This document shows, one piece after another, positions 20,227 through 28,730 of a DNA stretch of 64,000 nucleotides. The notes beneath the pieces were generated by a model that was given only the letters and a program-made list of their open reading frames with translations, had not been told where the DNA came from and ran no database searches. Made by a program: the position numbers and the translations under genes. The stretch covers positions 346,291-410,290 of the forward strand of contig NZ_KB902578.1 in the NCBI RefSeq assembly GCF_000379605.1. The letters are read 5' to 3'. The first letter of the stretch is position 1, and every line of letters starts with the position of its first letter. This stretch comes from Rhizobium giardinii bv. giardinii H152. Lineage in GTDB: Bacteria; Pseudomonadota; Alphaproteobacteria; Rhizobiales; Rhizobiaceae.

Positions 20227-21135
20227 TCATCGATAGCCGGTCGCGTCCGCGGGCTTGCCCAGATCCATCACCTCGTCCATGTAGCGCCAGCAGTCCGGGC
20301 GCGAGCCGTCGAGGTCGGTGAAGCCGTAGACTTGGGCGAGGCCGCCGCTTGAGACCGACTGGCCGCTCCAGCGCGCCCTGTCCGGATCTGCGGCGAGGGC
20401 AGCGACGGCACGGCCGAGGAAGCGGGGTGTTTCCGAGATGACGAAATGCGGCTGTATCCGCGTCGCGTCGCGCCAGTTGTCCTCGCTGACCTGATAATGC
20501 CCCAGCATCATCTCCGAGCGCATCCAGCCGGGAGTGATGGAAATGGCGGTTGCGTGGTATGCGGCAAGATCCTTGGCATGGGCGAACGCCATGCGATTGG
20601 CTGCCACCTTGGCAAGATCGTAGAAGGGCGACAGCCTGTAGTGGCTGGCATTGTATGCGGCAGTGCCGTCGGTCACCTCGACCAGCAGCCCACCCGGCTG
20701 CTCGATCATCAGCGGCAGCGCGTGGTGGGCGGTGATGAGATGCGTATCGATGCCCAGACGCAGCATTTTCAAGCCGTTTTCGAGATTGTGGTCCCAGACC
20801 GGCTTGTTCCATTCGAAGAGGTTCTCGCCGCCCCAGATGTCGTTGACGAGAATGTCGAGCCGCGCCTGTTCATGGCCGATGCGCTCGACAAGCCGCTTTA
20901 CCGCGGCTGCGTCGAGGTGATCGACCTGGACCGGGATGCCTTTACCGCCTGCCGCCGTCACCAGTTCGGCGGTTTCCTCGATCGTCTCCGGCCGGCGATA
21001 CTCGGATTGTTCTGTCCGCGTCGTCCGGCCGGTGACGTAGACAGTGGCGCCCGCCGCCCCGAGTTCCACGGCAATGCCGCGCCCGCCGCCCCGCGTCGCG
21101 CCGGCGACCAGCGCCACCTTTCCCTTGAGCTGCAT
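20227..21135 (-). CDS. Short-chain dehydrogenase/reductase
   Basis: A 302-residue SDR oxidoreductase. The cofactor motif is GATRGGGRGIA (about residues 12-22), there is an NDIWGG segment in place of the usual NNAG, and the catalytic YxxxK is present as YDLAK within SPFYDLAKVAANRMA. The conserved SITPGWMRSEMM follows. The protein is longer than classical SDRs, with a C-terminal extension ending in DGSRPDCWRYMDEVMDLG. Substrate is not predictable. It is convergent with glf. Confidence 0.85.
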   Translation of the reverse strand: MQLKGKVALVAGATRGGGRGIAVELGAAGATVYVTGRTTRTEQSEYRRPETIEETAELVTAAGGKGIPVQVDHLDAAAVKRLVERIGHEQARLDILVNDIWGGENLFEWNKPVWDHNLENGLKMLRLGIDTHLITAHHALPLMIEQPGGLLVEVTDGTAAYNASHYRLSPFYDLAKVAANRMAFAHAKDLAAYHATAISITPGWMRSEMMLGHYQVSEDNWRDATRIQPHFVISETPRFLGRAVAALAADPDRARWSGQSVSSGGLAQVYGFTDLDGSRPDCWRYMDEVMDLGKPADATGYR

Positions 21136-21168
21136 GGTTTCCCTCCTCTGACATGTCTCCCGCGGATC

Positions 21169-21597
21169 TTAGGACTGCGCAACAATGTCGAGCGTCCGCT
21201 GGTCGGCTTCACCGTCGAAATAGCGGTCGATCGCGGTCGTGAACGGCTCTGGATCGCTTGCCGCTTCGCGAAACAGCGTCATCGACGAGCGCAGCTTCAT
21301 ATCGTCCGGCGAGCCGAAGATCTGGTGCGCAGTGCGGTCGCGCACGGCGTTAACGGTGCGGGTGCACTGGATGAGACGGCTGCCGAGCAGCGGATGCGCC
21401 AGATAGGCGCGGGCTTCATCCAGGGACGAAATGGCGAACCGCTGGGCGGTCGGTGAATGGCCGAGGCCGGCGATCTGCGGAAAGATGAACCACATCCAGT
21501 GGCTTTCCTTGCGGCCGTGTTCCAGTTCGCGAAGGACCGTTTCATAGACTGGTTCCTGCGCCTCGACGAAGCGGGACAGACGATAGGGATCGTTCAT
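21169..21597 (-). CDS. DUF1810 family protein
   Basis: A 142-residue cytoplasmic protein matching DUF1810: RFVEAQEPVYETVLRELEHGRKES(x)HWMWFIFPQ near the N terminus (about residues 8-42), then GLGHSPTAQRFAI and HPLLGSRLIQCT. The function of the family is poorly defined; it is related in name to the calpastatin-like YbiA neighbourhood families but I assign none. The ATG at 21597 follows a GAGGT box eight bases upstream; the in-frame ATG at 21615 has no such site. Confidence 0.85.
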   Translation of the reverse strand: MNDPYRLSRFVEAQEPVYETVLRELEHGRKESHWMWFIFPQIAGLGHSPTAQRFAISSLDEARAYLAHPLLGSRLIQCTRTVNAVRDRTAHQIFGSPDDMKLRSSMTLFREAASDPEPFTTAIDRYFDGEADQRTLDIVAQS

Positions 21598-21655
21598 TGG
21601 CTGCACCTCGACCATCCGGGAGGGCCGCGCCGAACTCCCGGCGCGGCTCAGATCG

Positions 21656-22642
21656 TCACCACTTCTGGTGAACGTGAACCTTGATCAAACGCTCATAAAC
21701 GTCGGCGAGTTCCGCCATCGTTTCCTCGGGAAGTTCGGGAACGTCGCTGGCAGCGGCATTCGCCTTGGCCTGCGCCGCGTTGCGGGCACCGGGGATGACG
21801 ACCGAGACGGCAGGGCTCTGGAGAATCCAGGCGAGCGCGAACTGCGCCATGGAAACACCCTGCGGCACCAGCGGCCGCACCTGCTCGACGGCCTCGAGCG
21901 CGACCTCGAGCGGCACGCCGGCGAAGGTCTCGCCGACATCGAAGAACTCGCCGTGGCGGTTGAACTTGCGATGGTCGTCATCGGCAAATTTGGTATTGGC
22001 GGTGATCTTGCCGGAAAGGAGCCCGGAGGCCAGCGGCACACGGACGATGATGCCGACATTCTTCTTCTGCGCCTGTTCGAAGAACAGGTCGTGCGGGCGC
22101 TGGCGGAAGATGTTGTAGATGATCTGGGTCGTCGCGACGCCGGGATATTCGATCGCCTTCAACCCCTCTTCGACGGTGGAGACGGAGACGCCATAATTGC
22201 GGATCTTGCCCTTGGCGACCAGACCATCGAGTGCGCCGAACAGTTCCGGCCGGTAGAAGACCTCCGTCGGCGGGCAATGCAGCTGGACGAGGTCGAGCGT
22301 CTCGACGCCGAGATTGGCAAGGCTGCGGTCGATGAAGGCTTCGATATTGGCGCCGGTATAACCATCGGCGACGTGGGGGTTCAGCCGGCGACCGGCCTTG
22401 GTGGCGACGAAGGGCTTGTTCCCGCCGCGTTCCTTGAGCACCGAGGCGATGATCTTTTCCGAGCGGCCGTCGCCGTAAACGTCGGCCGTGTCGATGAAGG
22501 TGACGCCGGCATCGAGCGCGGCATTCAGCGCCCGCTTGCCGTCTTCCTCCGAAACATCGCCCCAGGCGCCGCCGATTTGCCACGCGCCGAAGCCGATTTC
22601 GGAAATAGTGGCGCCGGTGCGCCCAAGAGTTCTGCTTTTCAT
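21656..22642 (-). CDS. Aldo/keto reductase
   Basis: A 328-residue NADPH-dependent oxidoreductase of the AKR superfamily (TIM barrel). The start MKSRTLGRTGATISEIGFGAWQIGG is typical of the general-stress/potassium-channel-beta-like subgroup; catalytic D (DTADVYGDGRSE, about residues 50-61), K (VATKAGRR) and H (LVQLHCPP) are in place, and the C-terminal cofactor region SVVIPGARN is present. Substrate unknown. A GAGGAATCAC ribosome site precedes the ATG at 22642. Confidence 0.9.
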   Translation of the reverse strand: MKSRTLGRTGATISEIGFGAWQIGGAWGDVSEEDGKRALNAALDAGVTFIDTADVYGDGRSEKIIASVLKERGGNKPFVATKAGRRLNPHVADGYTGANIEAFIDRSLANLGVETLDLVQLHCPPTEVFYRPELFGALDGLVAKGKIRNYGVSVSTVEEGLKAIEYPGVATTQIIYNIFRQRPHDLFFEQAQKKNVGIIVRVPLASGLLSGKITANTKFADDDHRKFNRHGEFFDVGETFAGVPLEVALEAVEQVRPLVPQGVSMAQFALAWILQSPAVSVVIPGARNAAQAKANAAASDVPELPEETMAELADVYERLIKVHVHQKW

Positions 22643-22833
22643 GTGTGATTCCTCGCCGGGCGGCGGCGCGCCCCTCAATCCGGCCAAACCAAACCGGGGT
22701 TTCTTGCTTTACCTTTTGTTTTTATTCCGAATGTGACGGAGGAGCCAGTACTCAAACTTTCGGGGAATGCGCGATTTCGAGAAAAATCGTTCTTGTTTTC
22801 AAAGTGTTATAGAGTTTTGCGCCGAGCCGAAAA

Positions 22834-23418
22834 TCAATCTTCCAAATTAAGAGCCGCCCGGCCGCGGCTGAGATCGAGGATTGCCGCCGCGACGGCTTCG
22901 CAGGCGTGCTTGGGGATTTGCAGGCCAAGGTTGGCGCCGGTGCCCGTAAAGGTCTCGCCCGTGATCGTTACGCCCATGCCGGCAAGTCTTGCCTTGATCA
23001 ATGACAGATCGGAAAATGCGCAGCCGACCGTACCGCTGACGGTCGCGATGACCTCCGTCTTCTCCGCCGCGCGCAGGCACAGGGCCGCCGTGCCGCCATA
23101 GGCGCGGATGAGGCCGCCGCTGCCGAGCAGGGTGCCGCCGAACCAGCGTACGACAAGGGCCGCGACATGATCGAGCGACTGGCCGTCGATCGCCTGCAGG
23201 ATCGGCTTTCCGGCGGTACCGCTCGGCTCGCCGCCATCGTTGAAGCGATAGGTCTGGCCGATGCGGAACGCCCAGCAATTGTGGGTCGCCGTCGGGTCGG
23301 AATGGCGCGCGATGAAATCCCTGGCTTCGTCCGCGTTCCCGACGGGGCCGCAGATGGCCAGGAAGCGGCTCTTCTTGATTTCCTGCGTGTGGGTTGCTGT
23401 GTCTTTCAGGGTGTACAT
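22834..23418 (-). CDS. YigZ/IMPACT family protein
   Basis: A 194-residue protein of the IMPACT/YigZ family. The N-terminal domain includes KKSRFLAICGPV, ATHNCWAFRIG, FNDGGEPSGTAGKPIL and VVRWFGGTLLGSGGLIRAYGG, the hallmarks of the UPF0029 fold. Eukaryotic IMPACT regulates GCN2 translation control; bacterial members are of unclear function. The ATG at 23418 (MYTLKD) matches family start; upstream open frame overlaps the RIME-like repeat and is not credible. Confidence 0.88.
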   Translation of the reverse strand: MYTLKDTATHTQEIKKSRFLAICGPVGNADEARDFIARHSDPTATHNCWAFRIGQTYRFNDGGEPSGTAGKPILQAIDGQSLDHVAALVVRWFGGTLLGSGGLIRAYGGTAALCLRAAEKTEVIATVSGTVGCAFSDLSLIKARLAGMGVTITGETFTGTGANLGLQIPKHACEAVAAAILDLSRGRAALNLED

Positions 23419-23452
23419 TGTTGCGTTATTGCAGGGAAGCATGGAGCAAGGA

Positions 23453-23626
23453 ACCCCCTCTGTCACTTCGCGACATCTCACCCTCAAGGGGGGAGATCGG
23501 GAGTGCGCGGTTCCCGTCCGGCGCTCCAAAACGGATTGGCGTTTTTGCGAACGCCTGACTTGGGACCGACTTGGGGAGACAATCTCCCCCCTTGAGGGGG
23601 AGATGTCACGAAGTGACAGAGGGGGT
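23453..23626. repeat. RIME-like palindromic intergenic element
   Basis: Two 45-base arms in inverted orientation (23453-23497 and 23582-23626) agree at 43 positions. Each arm itself contains the nested palindrome CCCTCAAGGGGGGAGAT and the tract CCCCCTCTGTCACTTCG. The 84-base centre has no coding sequence. The sequence style (CCCCCTCTGTC..GACATCTC..CCTCAAGGGGGGAGAT) is that of the Rhizobium-specific intergenic mosaic elements. It lies between two minus-strand genes, putA (ending 3' at 23671) and the YigZ-type gene, where it could form a large stem in the putA 3' UTR. Confidence 0.75.
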
Positions 23627-23670
23627 AACTCTCCTTGAGCATCCGATGCTCTGAAACACTTCGCCCCGTC

Positions 23671-26600
23671 CTACCCGATCGACATCAGGCTCGCATTGCC
23701 GCCGGCGGCTGCCGTGTTGATGCTGGTCGAGACTTCTTCCAAGAGCCAGTTCAGGCAATAGGCGTCCGGATTGCGGGCGAGCTCTTCCCTTGATGCGGCC
23801 TGGACGAGGACCAGCGGGCCGGGCAGGGCGGCGATCTGCTTGTTGACCGTCCGGATACGCTCGGCATTGCCTTCGATCAGTGCCCCGGCGAAAGGCACGT
23901 CCGCCTTCCAGTCCGCGGTGAAGGAAATCCGGGCCGAGACCGTGGCTGGAAGAGCGTTGAGTGCGCCCTTGAGGCCTGATGCGCTATCAATGACGGCATG
24001 GTTGCCGGTGGCAAGCGTGGCGGCAAGCTGGCGGTAGAGGCCGTCTTCGGTCTCCGGCACGAGCAGGATACGGCCGCGTGCATGCAGCGCATAGAGGTTG
24101 CGCTCGCCGACAGGCCCCGTCAGTTCGGTCGTAAGCCCCAGCGCCGACTGGCTGCCGGTTTCGCGGGTTGCCTGCGCTTGTGCTTTCAGCCCCTTGCCAT
24201 CCAGCCACTTGGCGAAATCGAGCAGCACCGGATCCGTATGCACCGAGCTGTGCTGCGGCGGCACCGGCGGGACCGTGACGAGGCGGCCGAGATAGAGCGG
24301 GCCGCCGGCCTTCGGTCCGGTGCCGGAGAGGCCGCGCCCGCCGAAGGGCTGCACGCCGACGACGGCGCCGATGATGTTGCGGTTGACATAGAGATTGCCG
24401 GCCTTCACACGCGAGGTGACGTGGGCGATCGTCTCGTCGAGGCGGGTGTGCAGGCCGAAGGTGAGGCCGTAGCCGGTGGCGTTGATATCGTCGATCAGCC
24501 GGTCGAGATCATCCCGCTCGTAGCGCAGCACGTGCAGGACGGGACCGAAGACCTCGCGCTTCAGGTCGGAAAGCTGCTTCAGCTCGATGATCGTCGGCGG
24601 CACGAAGGTACCCTCGGCAGTGGCCGGGGAAAGCCCGATCTGCTCGACCTTGGCGCCCAGTCCGCGCATCGCCTCGATGTGCTTCTCGATGATGCCTTTG
24701 GCTTCCGCCGTGATCACCGGCCCGACATCGACGGCGAGCCGGTCCGTGCGGCCGATATCGAGTTCGTGCAGCGCGCCCTTCAGCATGGTCAGCACGCGGT
24801 CGGCAACATCGTCCTGCAGGCAGAGCACGCGCAGCGCCGAGCAGCGCTGGCCGGCGCTGTCGAAAGCCGAGGCGATGACGTCGCCGACGACCTGTTCGGC
24901 AAGCGCGGAACTGTCGACGATCATGGCGTTCTGGCCGCCGGTTTCGGCAATCAGCGGGATCGGCCGGCCGGATGGTGACAGGCGATCGGCAAGCCCCGCC
25001 TGAATGAGCCGGGCAACTTCCGTCGAGCCGGTGAACATCACGCCGGCAATATTTTCGGCACCAACGAGGGCGGCACCGACGCGGCCGTCGCCGGGAAGCA
25101 ACTGCAGGGCTTCCAACGGGATGCCGGCCTCGTGCAGGATGCGCACGCCTTCAGCCGCGATCAGCGGCGTTTCCTCGGCGGGCTTTGCCAGGACGGGATT
25201 GCCAGCGACGAGGGCGGCGGCGATCTGGCCGGTGAAGATCGCCAGCGGGAAGTTCCACGGGCTGATGCAGACGATCGGTCCGAGCGCCTGATGCGCCGGT
25301 CCGAGCGTGCGGCTTGCCTGTTCGGCGTAATAGCGCAGGAAATCGATCGCCTCGCGCACTTCGGCAATCGCGTTCGGCAGCGACTTGCCGGCTTCACGGA
25401 CGATCAGCCCGAGCAGCGTCGGCATGCGCGCCTGCATCAGGTCGGCGGCGCGCACGAGGCGCTGGGCCCGCTCGACCGGCGAAACGGCGCTCCATTTGGC
25501 GCCTTCGGCAAGGGCGACGGCGACGGCGCGACGGGCATCGTCCTCGGCGGTTTCGATGACCGAGCCGACGGCGTCGCGGTGGTCGCCGGGATTGAGCACG
25601 GACCGGCTCTCGCCGCGCAGAGTCTGCGATCCGAGCTGCGGCGCGGCTTCCCACGCGATCGCGGCACTTTCCTTCAGCGCCTCGGAAAGCATCGCCAGCG
25701 ACGCCTCGTTGGAGAGGTCGAGACCGGCGGAATTGCGACGCCCGCCATAAAGGTCGGACGGCAGCTTGATCTGGTCATGTGGCGCACCCATCAACGGCAT
25801 GGCGCTGACAATATCGACCGGATCGGCGATCAGCTCGTCGATCGACACGGCCGGATCGGCGATGCGGTTGACGAAGGAGGAATTGGCGCCATTTTCGAGC
25901 AGGCGGCGAACAAGATAGGCAAGCAGCGTCTCATGCGTGCCGACCGGCGCATAGATGCGGGCCGGACGATCGAGATTGGCCTTGCCGACTACCTCGTCAT
26001 AAAGCGGCTCGCCCATGCCGTGCAGGCACTGGAACTCATAATCGCCGACCTTGAAATTGGGCCCGGCCATTTCGTAGATCGTCGCCAGCGATTGCGCATT
26101 GTGGGTGGCGAATTGCGGGAAGATGACGTCCTTGGCACTCAGCAGCTTGCGGGCGCAGGCGATATAGGAAACGTCGGTAAAGACCTTGCGGGTATAGACC
26201 GGGAAGCCTTCGAGCCCGTCGAGCTGCGCCCGCTTGATCTCGGCGTCCCAATAGGCGCCCTTGACGAGGCGCACCATGATGCGGTGGCCCGAGCGGCGGG
26301 CCAGATCGATGACGAAATCAAGCACGAAGGGGCAGCGCTTCCCATAGGCCTGGACGACGAAGCCGACCCCGTTCCAGCCGGAAAGGTCCGGATCGAGGCG
26401 CAGCGCTTCGAGCAGGTCGAGCGAAAGCTCGAGCCGATCGGCCTCCTCGGCGTCGATGTTGAGGCCGATATCGTAGCGCTTGGCGATCAGCGCCAGGGCC
26501 TTCACCCTCGGCAGCAGCTCGGTCATGACGCGGGCGGCTTGCGCGCGCGAATAGCGCGGATGCAGGGCGGACAGCTTGATCGAGATGCCGGGGCCTTCAT

Positions 26601-27366
26601 AGATGCCGCGGCCGTTCGAGGCCTTGCCGATCGCGTGGATGGCATTTTCGTAATCGGCATAGTAGCGCTTGGCGTCGGCGGCGGTGGTCGCGGCCTCGCC
26701 GAGCATGTCGTAGGAATAGCGGAAGCCGCGGGCTTCGAGCGGCCGCGAGCGCTTCAGCGCCTCCTCGATGGTTTCGCCGGTGACGAACTGCTCGCCCATC
26801 ATCCGCATCGCCATGTCGACGCCGCGGCGGATCACCGGCTCGCCGGCCCTCGCAATCAAGCGGGTGAGGGCGGCGGACAGGCTGCGGTCGTTGACGGTGG
26901 CCGTCAGCTTGCCGGTGACGACGAGGCCCCAGGTAGCCGCGTTGACGAAGAGGGAGCGGCCGCCGCCGATGTGCGAGCGCCAGTCGCCGTCGGCGATCTT
27001 GTCGCGGATCAGCGCGTCGCGGGTGGCGGTGTCGGGAATGCGAAGCAGCGCCTCGGCCAGGCACATCAGCGCCACCCCTTCCTGGCTCGACAACGAATAC
27101 TCATGCACCAGCCCCTCGACGCCGGAACCCTTGTGCTTGGCGCGCAGTGCCGTGATCAGCTTGGCCGCGGTGGCCCTGGCGCGGGCGCGGATATCGTCAG
27201 AGAGCGTCGCGGCATCGACCAGCGGCGGCAGGCACTCGGTTTCCGGCCGGCGGTAGGCGGCGGTGATTGCCTGGCGCAGCGTCGTCTGCGTGGCGATCGG
27301 CGGCGCGAAGTTTTCGAAGGGCAGGGGGGCGGCCTTGGTCTGCGGAGTTTTCTGCGGCTGGCTCAT
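23671..27366 (-). CDS. putA: Bifunctional proline dehydrogenase / P5C dehydrogenase
   Basis: A 1231-residue enzyme that oxidises proline to glutamate in two steps. The FAD-dependent proline dehydrogenase barrel (about residues 150-480) contains GPGISIKLSALHPRY, EEADRLELSL and VKGAYWDAEIKRAQ. The aldehyde dehydrogenase half (about 560-1030) contains ISPWNFPLAI, AETGGQNAMIVDS and the catalytic cysteine in SAGQRCSALR. A further C-terminal region ends in the conserved NTAAAGGNASLMSIG, so this is a long (type B-like) PutA. No ribbon-helix-helix domain is evident at the N terminus, so it should not repress its own gene; no Lrp-type putR is adjacent. The ATG at 27366 was chosen by family likeness. 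Confidence 0.96.
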   Translation of the reverse strand: MSQPQKTPQTKAAPLPFENFAPPIATQTTLRQAITAAYRRPETECLPPLVDAATLSDDIRARARATAAKLITALRAKHKGSGVEGLVHEYSLSSQEGVALMCLAEALLRIPDTATRDALIRDKIADGDWRSHIGGGRSLFVNAATWGLVVTGKLTATVNDRSLSAALTRLIARAGEPVIRRGVDMAMRMMGEQFVTGETIEEALKRSRPLEARGFRYSYDMLGEAATTAADAKRYYADYENAIHAIGKASNGRGIYEGPGISIKLSALHPRYSRAQAARVMTELLPRVKALALIAKRYDIGLNIDAEEADRLELSLDLLEALRLDPDLSGWNGVGFVVQAYGKRCPFVLDFVIDLARRSGHRIMVRLVKGAYWDAEIKRAQLDGLEGFPVYTRKVFTDVSYIACARKLLSAKDVIFPQFATHNAQSLATIYEMAGPNFKVGDYEFQCLHGMGEPLYDEVVGKANLDRPARIYAPVGTHETLLAYLVRRLLENGANSSFVNRIADPAVSIDELIADPVDIVSAMPLMGAPHDQIKLPSDLYGGRRNSAGLDLSNEASLAMLSEALKESAAIAWEAAPQLGSQTLRGESRSVLNPGDHRDAVGSVIETAEDDARRAVAVALAEGAKWSAVSPVERAQRLVRAADLMQARMPTLLGLIVREAGKSLPNAIAEVREAIDFLRYYAEQASRTLGPAHQALGPIVCISPWNFPLAIFTGQIAAALVAGNPVLAKPAEETPLIAAEGVRILHEAGIPLEALQLLPGDGRVGAALVGAENIAGVMFTGSTEVARLIQAGLADRLSPSGRPIPLIAETGGQNAMIVDSSALAEQVVGDVIASAFDSAGQRCSALRVLCLQDDVADRVLTMLKGALHELDIGRTDRLAVDVGPVITAEAKGIIEKHIEAMRGLGAKVEQIGLSPATAEGTFVPPTIIELKQLSDLKREVFGPVLHVLRYERDDLDRLIDDINATGYGLTFGLHTRLDETIAHVTSRVKAGNLYVNRNIIGAVVGVQPFGGRGLSGTGPKAGGPLYLGRLVTVPPVPPQHSSVHTDPVLLDFAKWLDGKGLKAQAQATRETGSQSALGLTTELTGPVGERNLYALHARGRILLVPETEDGLYRQLAATLATGNHAVIDSASGLKGALNALPATVSARISFTADWKADVPFAGALIEGNAERIRTVNKQIAALPGPLVLVQAASREELARNPDAYCLNWLLEEVSTSINTAAAGGNASLMSIG

Positions 27367-27542
27367 CGATCTCGTCCCTCTGAACTGGCGCGGCGCGCCT
27401 TCCAATCCTGCGTGCAAAATAAGGCAGAGGTTTCCGGATATCCATCCGGTTAAATGTCGTCAGAAACGAATGTTTCCCTAATTTAGGCTATATCTACCGT
27501 GTACTGTACGGCATAACCAAAAACATGCCGGACGATCCGAAG

Positions 27543-27857
27543 TCAGAGCATGACTTTCTGCGACAGCTTGTGGCGGGCCATCAGACATTCGTCGTCGCCA
27601 GGCATGCAGGTGCGGCAGACGATCGGTCGCACGGCGTAGATCCGGCAGCCGACATGGATGCCGAGCTTTCCCTCAAGTGCCGAACAGCGATTGTCCTCGC
27701 AGCGCATGCCGCCGAGATCTGCGGAGACATATTCGGCGGGAATCCGTTCCAGTTCCTCGTCCGTTTCCAGCGAAAATCGCGGCCACTCCTCGGAATAGCT
27801 GCAACAGGCGCCGCAACTCTGGCAATCGAAATCTTCGGTGGGAACGATGAGGGTCAT
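27543..27857 (-). CDS. YkgJ-type cysteine cluster protein
   Basis: A 104-residue cytoplasmic protein with cysteines arranged CQSCGACC near the N terminus (about residues 12-19) and later MRCEDNRC, VGCRIYAVRPIVCRTC. This is the YkgJ/UPF0153 pattern thought to bind zinc or an iron-sulfur cluster; function unknown. It stands alone between putA and the toxin-antitoxin pair. Confidence 0.85.
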   Translation of the reverse strand: MTLIVPTEDFDCQSCGACCSYSEEWPRFSLETDEELERIPAEYVSADLGGMRCEDNRCSALEGKLGIHVGCRIYAVRPIVCRTCMPGDDECLMARHKLSQKVML

Positions 27858-27978
27858 GGCGCGTAGGGTAGCTGAAATTCCGTGCGAGCGGAATAGGATA
27901 GGGAGACATAGCCGGCTGCCGAACCAGTCGCGGCTTGTTCGATCCGCGAGGGTTTGGTCGTTTGAAGCGTTGGCGTGA

Positions 27979-28013
27979 TTGACAACGCCGGCTGTCCGAT
28001 GTCATAAATGACA
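27979..28013 (+). promoter_or_regulatory. Promoter and palindromic operator of the TumE/TumA-like pair
   Basis: TTGACA at 27979-27984 is followed 18 bases later by CATAAA (28003-28008). The -10 box sits inside a perfect palindrome TGTCATAAATGACA (28000-28013). The toxin ATG is at 28016, so a start 6-8 bases after the -10 box would give a leaderless or nearly leaderless mRNA; no Shine-Dalgarno is visible before that ATG. Autorepression through this palindrome is an inference from common TA biology. Confidence 0.55.
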
Positions 28014-28015
28014 AC

Positions 28016-28306
28016 ATGATTTCGGCAGCGCTGATTGAACGCTCGAAGCTTGTTTTTCCCGATGGTTCGATCATGGAGATCGTCATCTGGAAGGTTCCGG
28101 AGCCGGTTCCCGGCAGCGCGCACCTGTTCAAGTACAGGCTCTTTTATGGCCGGAACGGAAATCGAATTGTCGGTTTCGACAATGAACGCGGCAAGGGGGA
28201 TCATTGCCACCTCGACGGCATGGAATACCCTTACGCGTTTACCAGCACTGACGCACTTCTTTCCGATTTTCGGAAGGAAATTGTCAAAAGGAGGCAGCAG
28301 CAATGA
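28016..28306 (+). CDS. tumE: TumE-like toxin (DUF6516 family)
   Basis: A 96-residue protein with the DUF6516 pattern: N-terminal strands (FPDGSIMEIVIWKVPEP), a central FKYRLFYGRNGNRIVGFDNERGKGDHCHLDG segment read in two parts, and a C-terminal helix rich in charged residues. The FDN..GKGDH..H stretch (about residues 54-66) is the most conserved part of the family. Family members are annotated as toxins of TumE/TumA toxin-antitoxin systems; the target is not settled as far as I know. Its stop overlaps the start of the next gene (ATGA). Toxin-first order is the rule for this system. Confidence 0.72.
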   Translation: MISAALIERSKLVFPDGSIMEIVIWKVPEPVPGSAHLFKYRLFYGRNGNRIVGFDNERGKGDHCHLDGMEYPYAFTSTDALLSDFRKEIVKRRQQQ

Positions 28307-28671
28307 GAGAGGCTTTAATCCAGATCCGTTCGGATACGGAGGCAGCATTCGATGAGGCGTTCGAGCGAGCATCTACCGCAATGCGGACGGGGCAGCCGTC
28401 CGAGCCGGTCGCGGTTTTTACCTTTTCCTCGCCTGCCCAATTATTCACGATCATCACTCCGAAAAGATGGGAGCTGATCGAGCACCTTCAGAAAATCGGG
28501 CCGTCCAGCATACGTGGACTGGCGAGGTCCATCGAACGGGATGTGAAGCGCGTTCATGACGACATTACAGCGCTTGCAGATTGGGGCATCGTCGGACATA
28601 GCGAAGACGGCAAGGTGTGCGTTCCCTACGACGTGATCCACGCGAACTTCGATCTCAGAGCAGCAGCTTGA
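28303..28671 (+). CDS. tumA: TumA-like antitoxin, winged-helix DNA-binding protein
   Basis: A 122-residue protein whose C-terminal half is a MarR/HVO_A0114-like winged helix: LIEHLQKIGPSSIRGLARSI, then RDVKRVHDDITALADWGIV, and a wing (HSEDGKVCVPYD). The N-terminal half (about residues 1-50) probably wraps the toxin. It is translationally coupled to the toxin gene by an ATGA overlap. It should neutralise the toxin and repress the operon by binding the palindrome at 28000-28013; this is inferred from family and layout. Confidence 0.72.
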   Translation: MREALIQIRSDTEAAFDEAFERASTAMRTGQPSEPVAVFTFSSPAQLFTIITPKRWELIEHLQKIGPSSIRGLARSIERDVKRVHDDITALADWGIVGHSEDGKVCVPYDVIHANFDLRAAA

Positions 28672-28730
28672 TCCGACGGACGTCCGCGATCGGTCTCGGA
28701 TCGACTGCTGAGAGCATTTGACGCGCGGCG

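Noticed and set aside
25132-27453. A 773-codon open frame on the strand opposite putA
   Set aside because: Long antisense frames are usual over GC-rich genes with strong third-position bias; its translation is rich in R, G, D and H without any domain, and putA is unmistakable.
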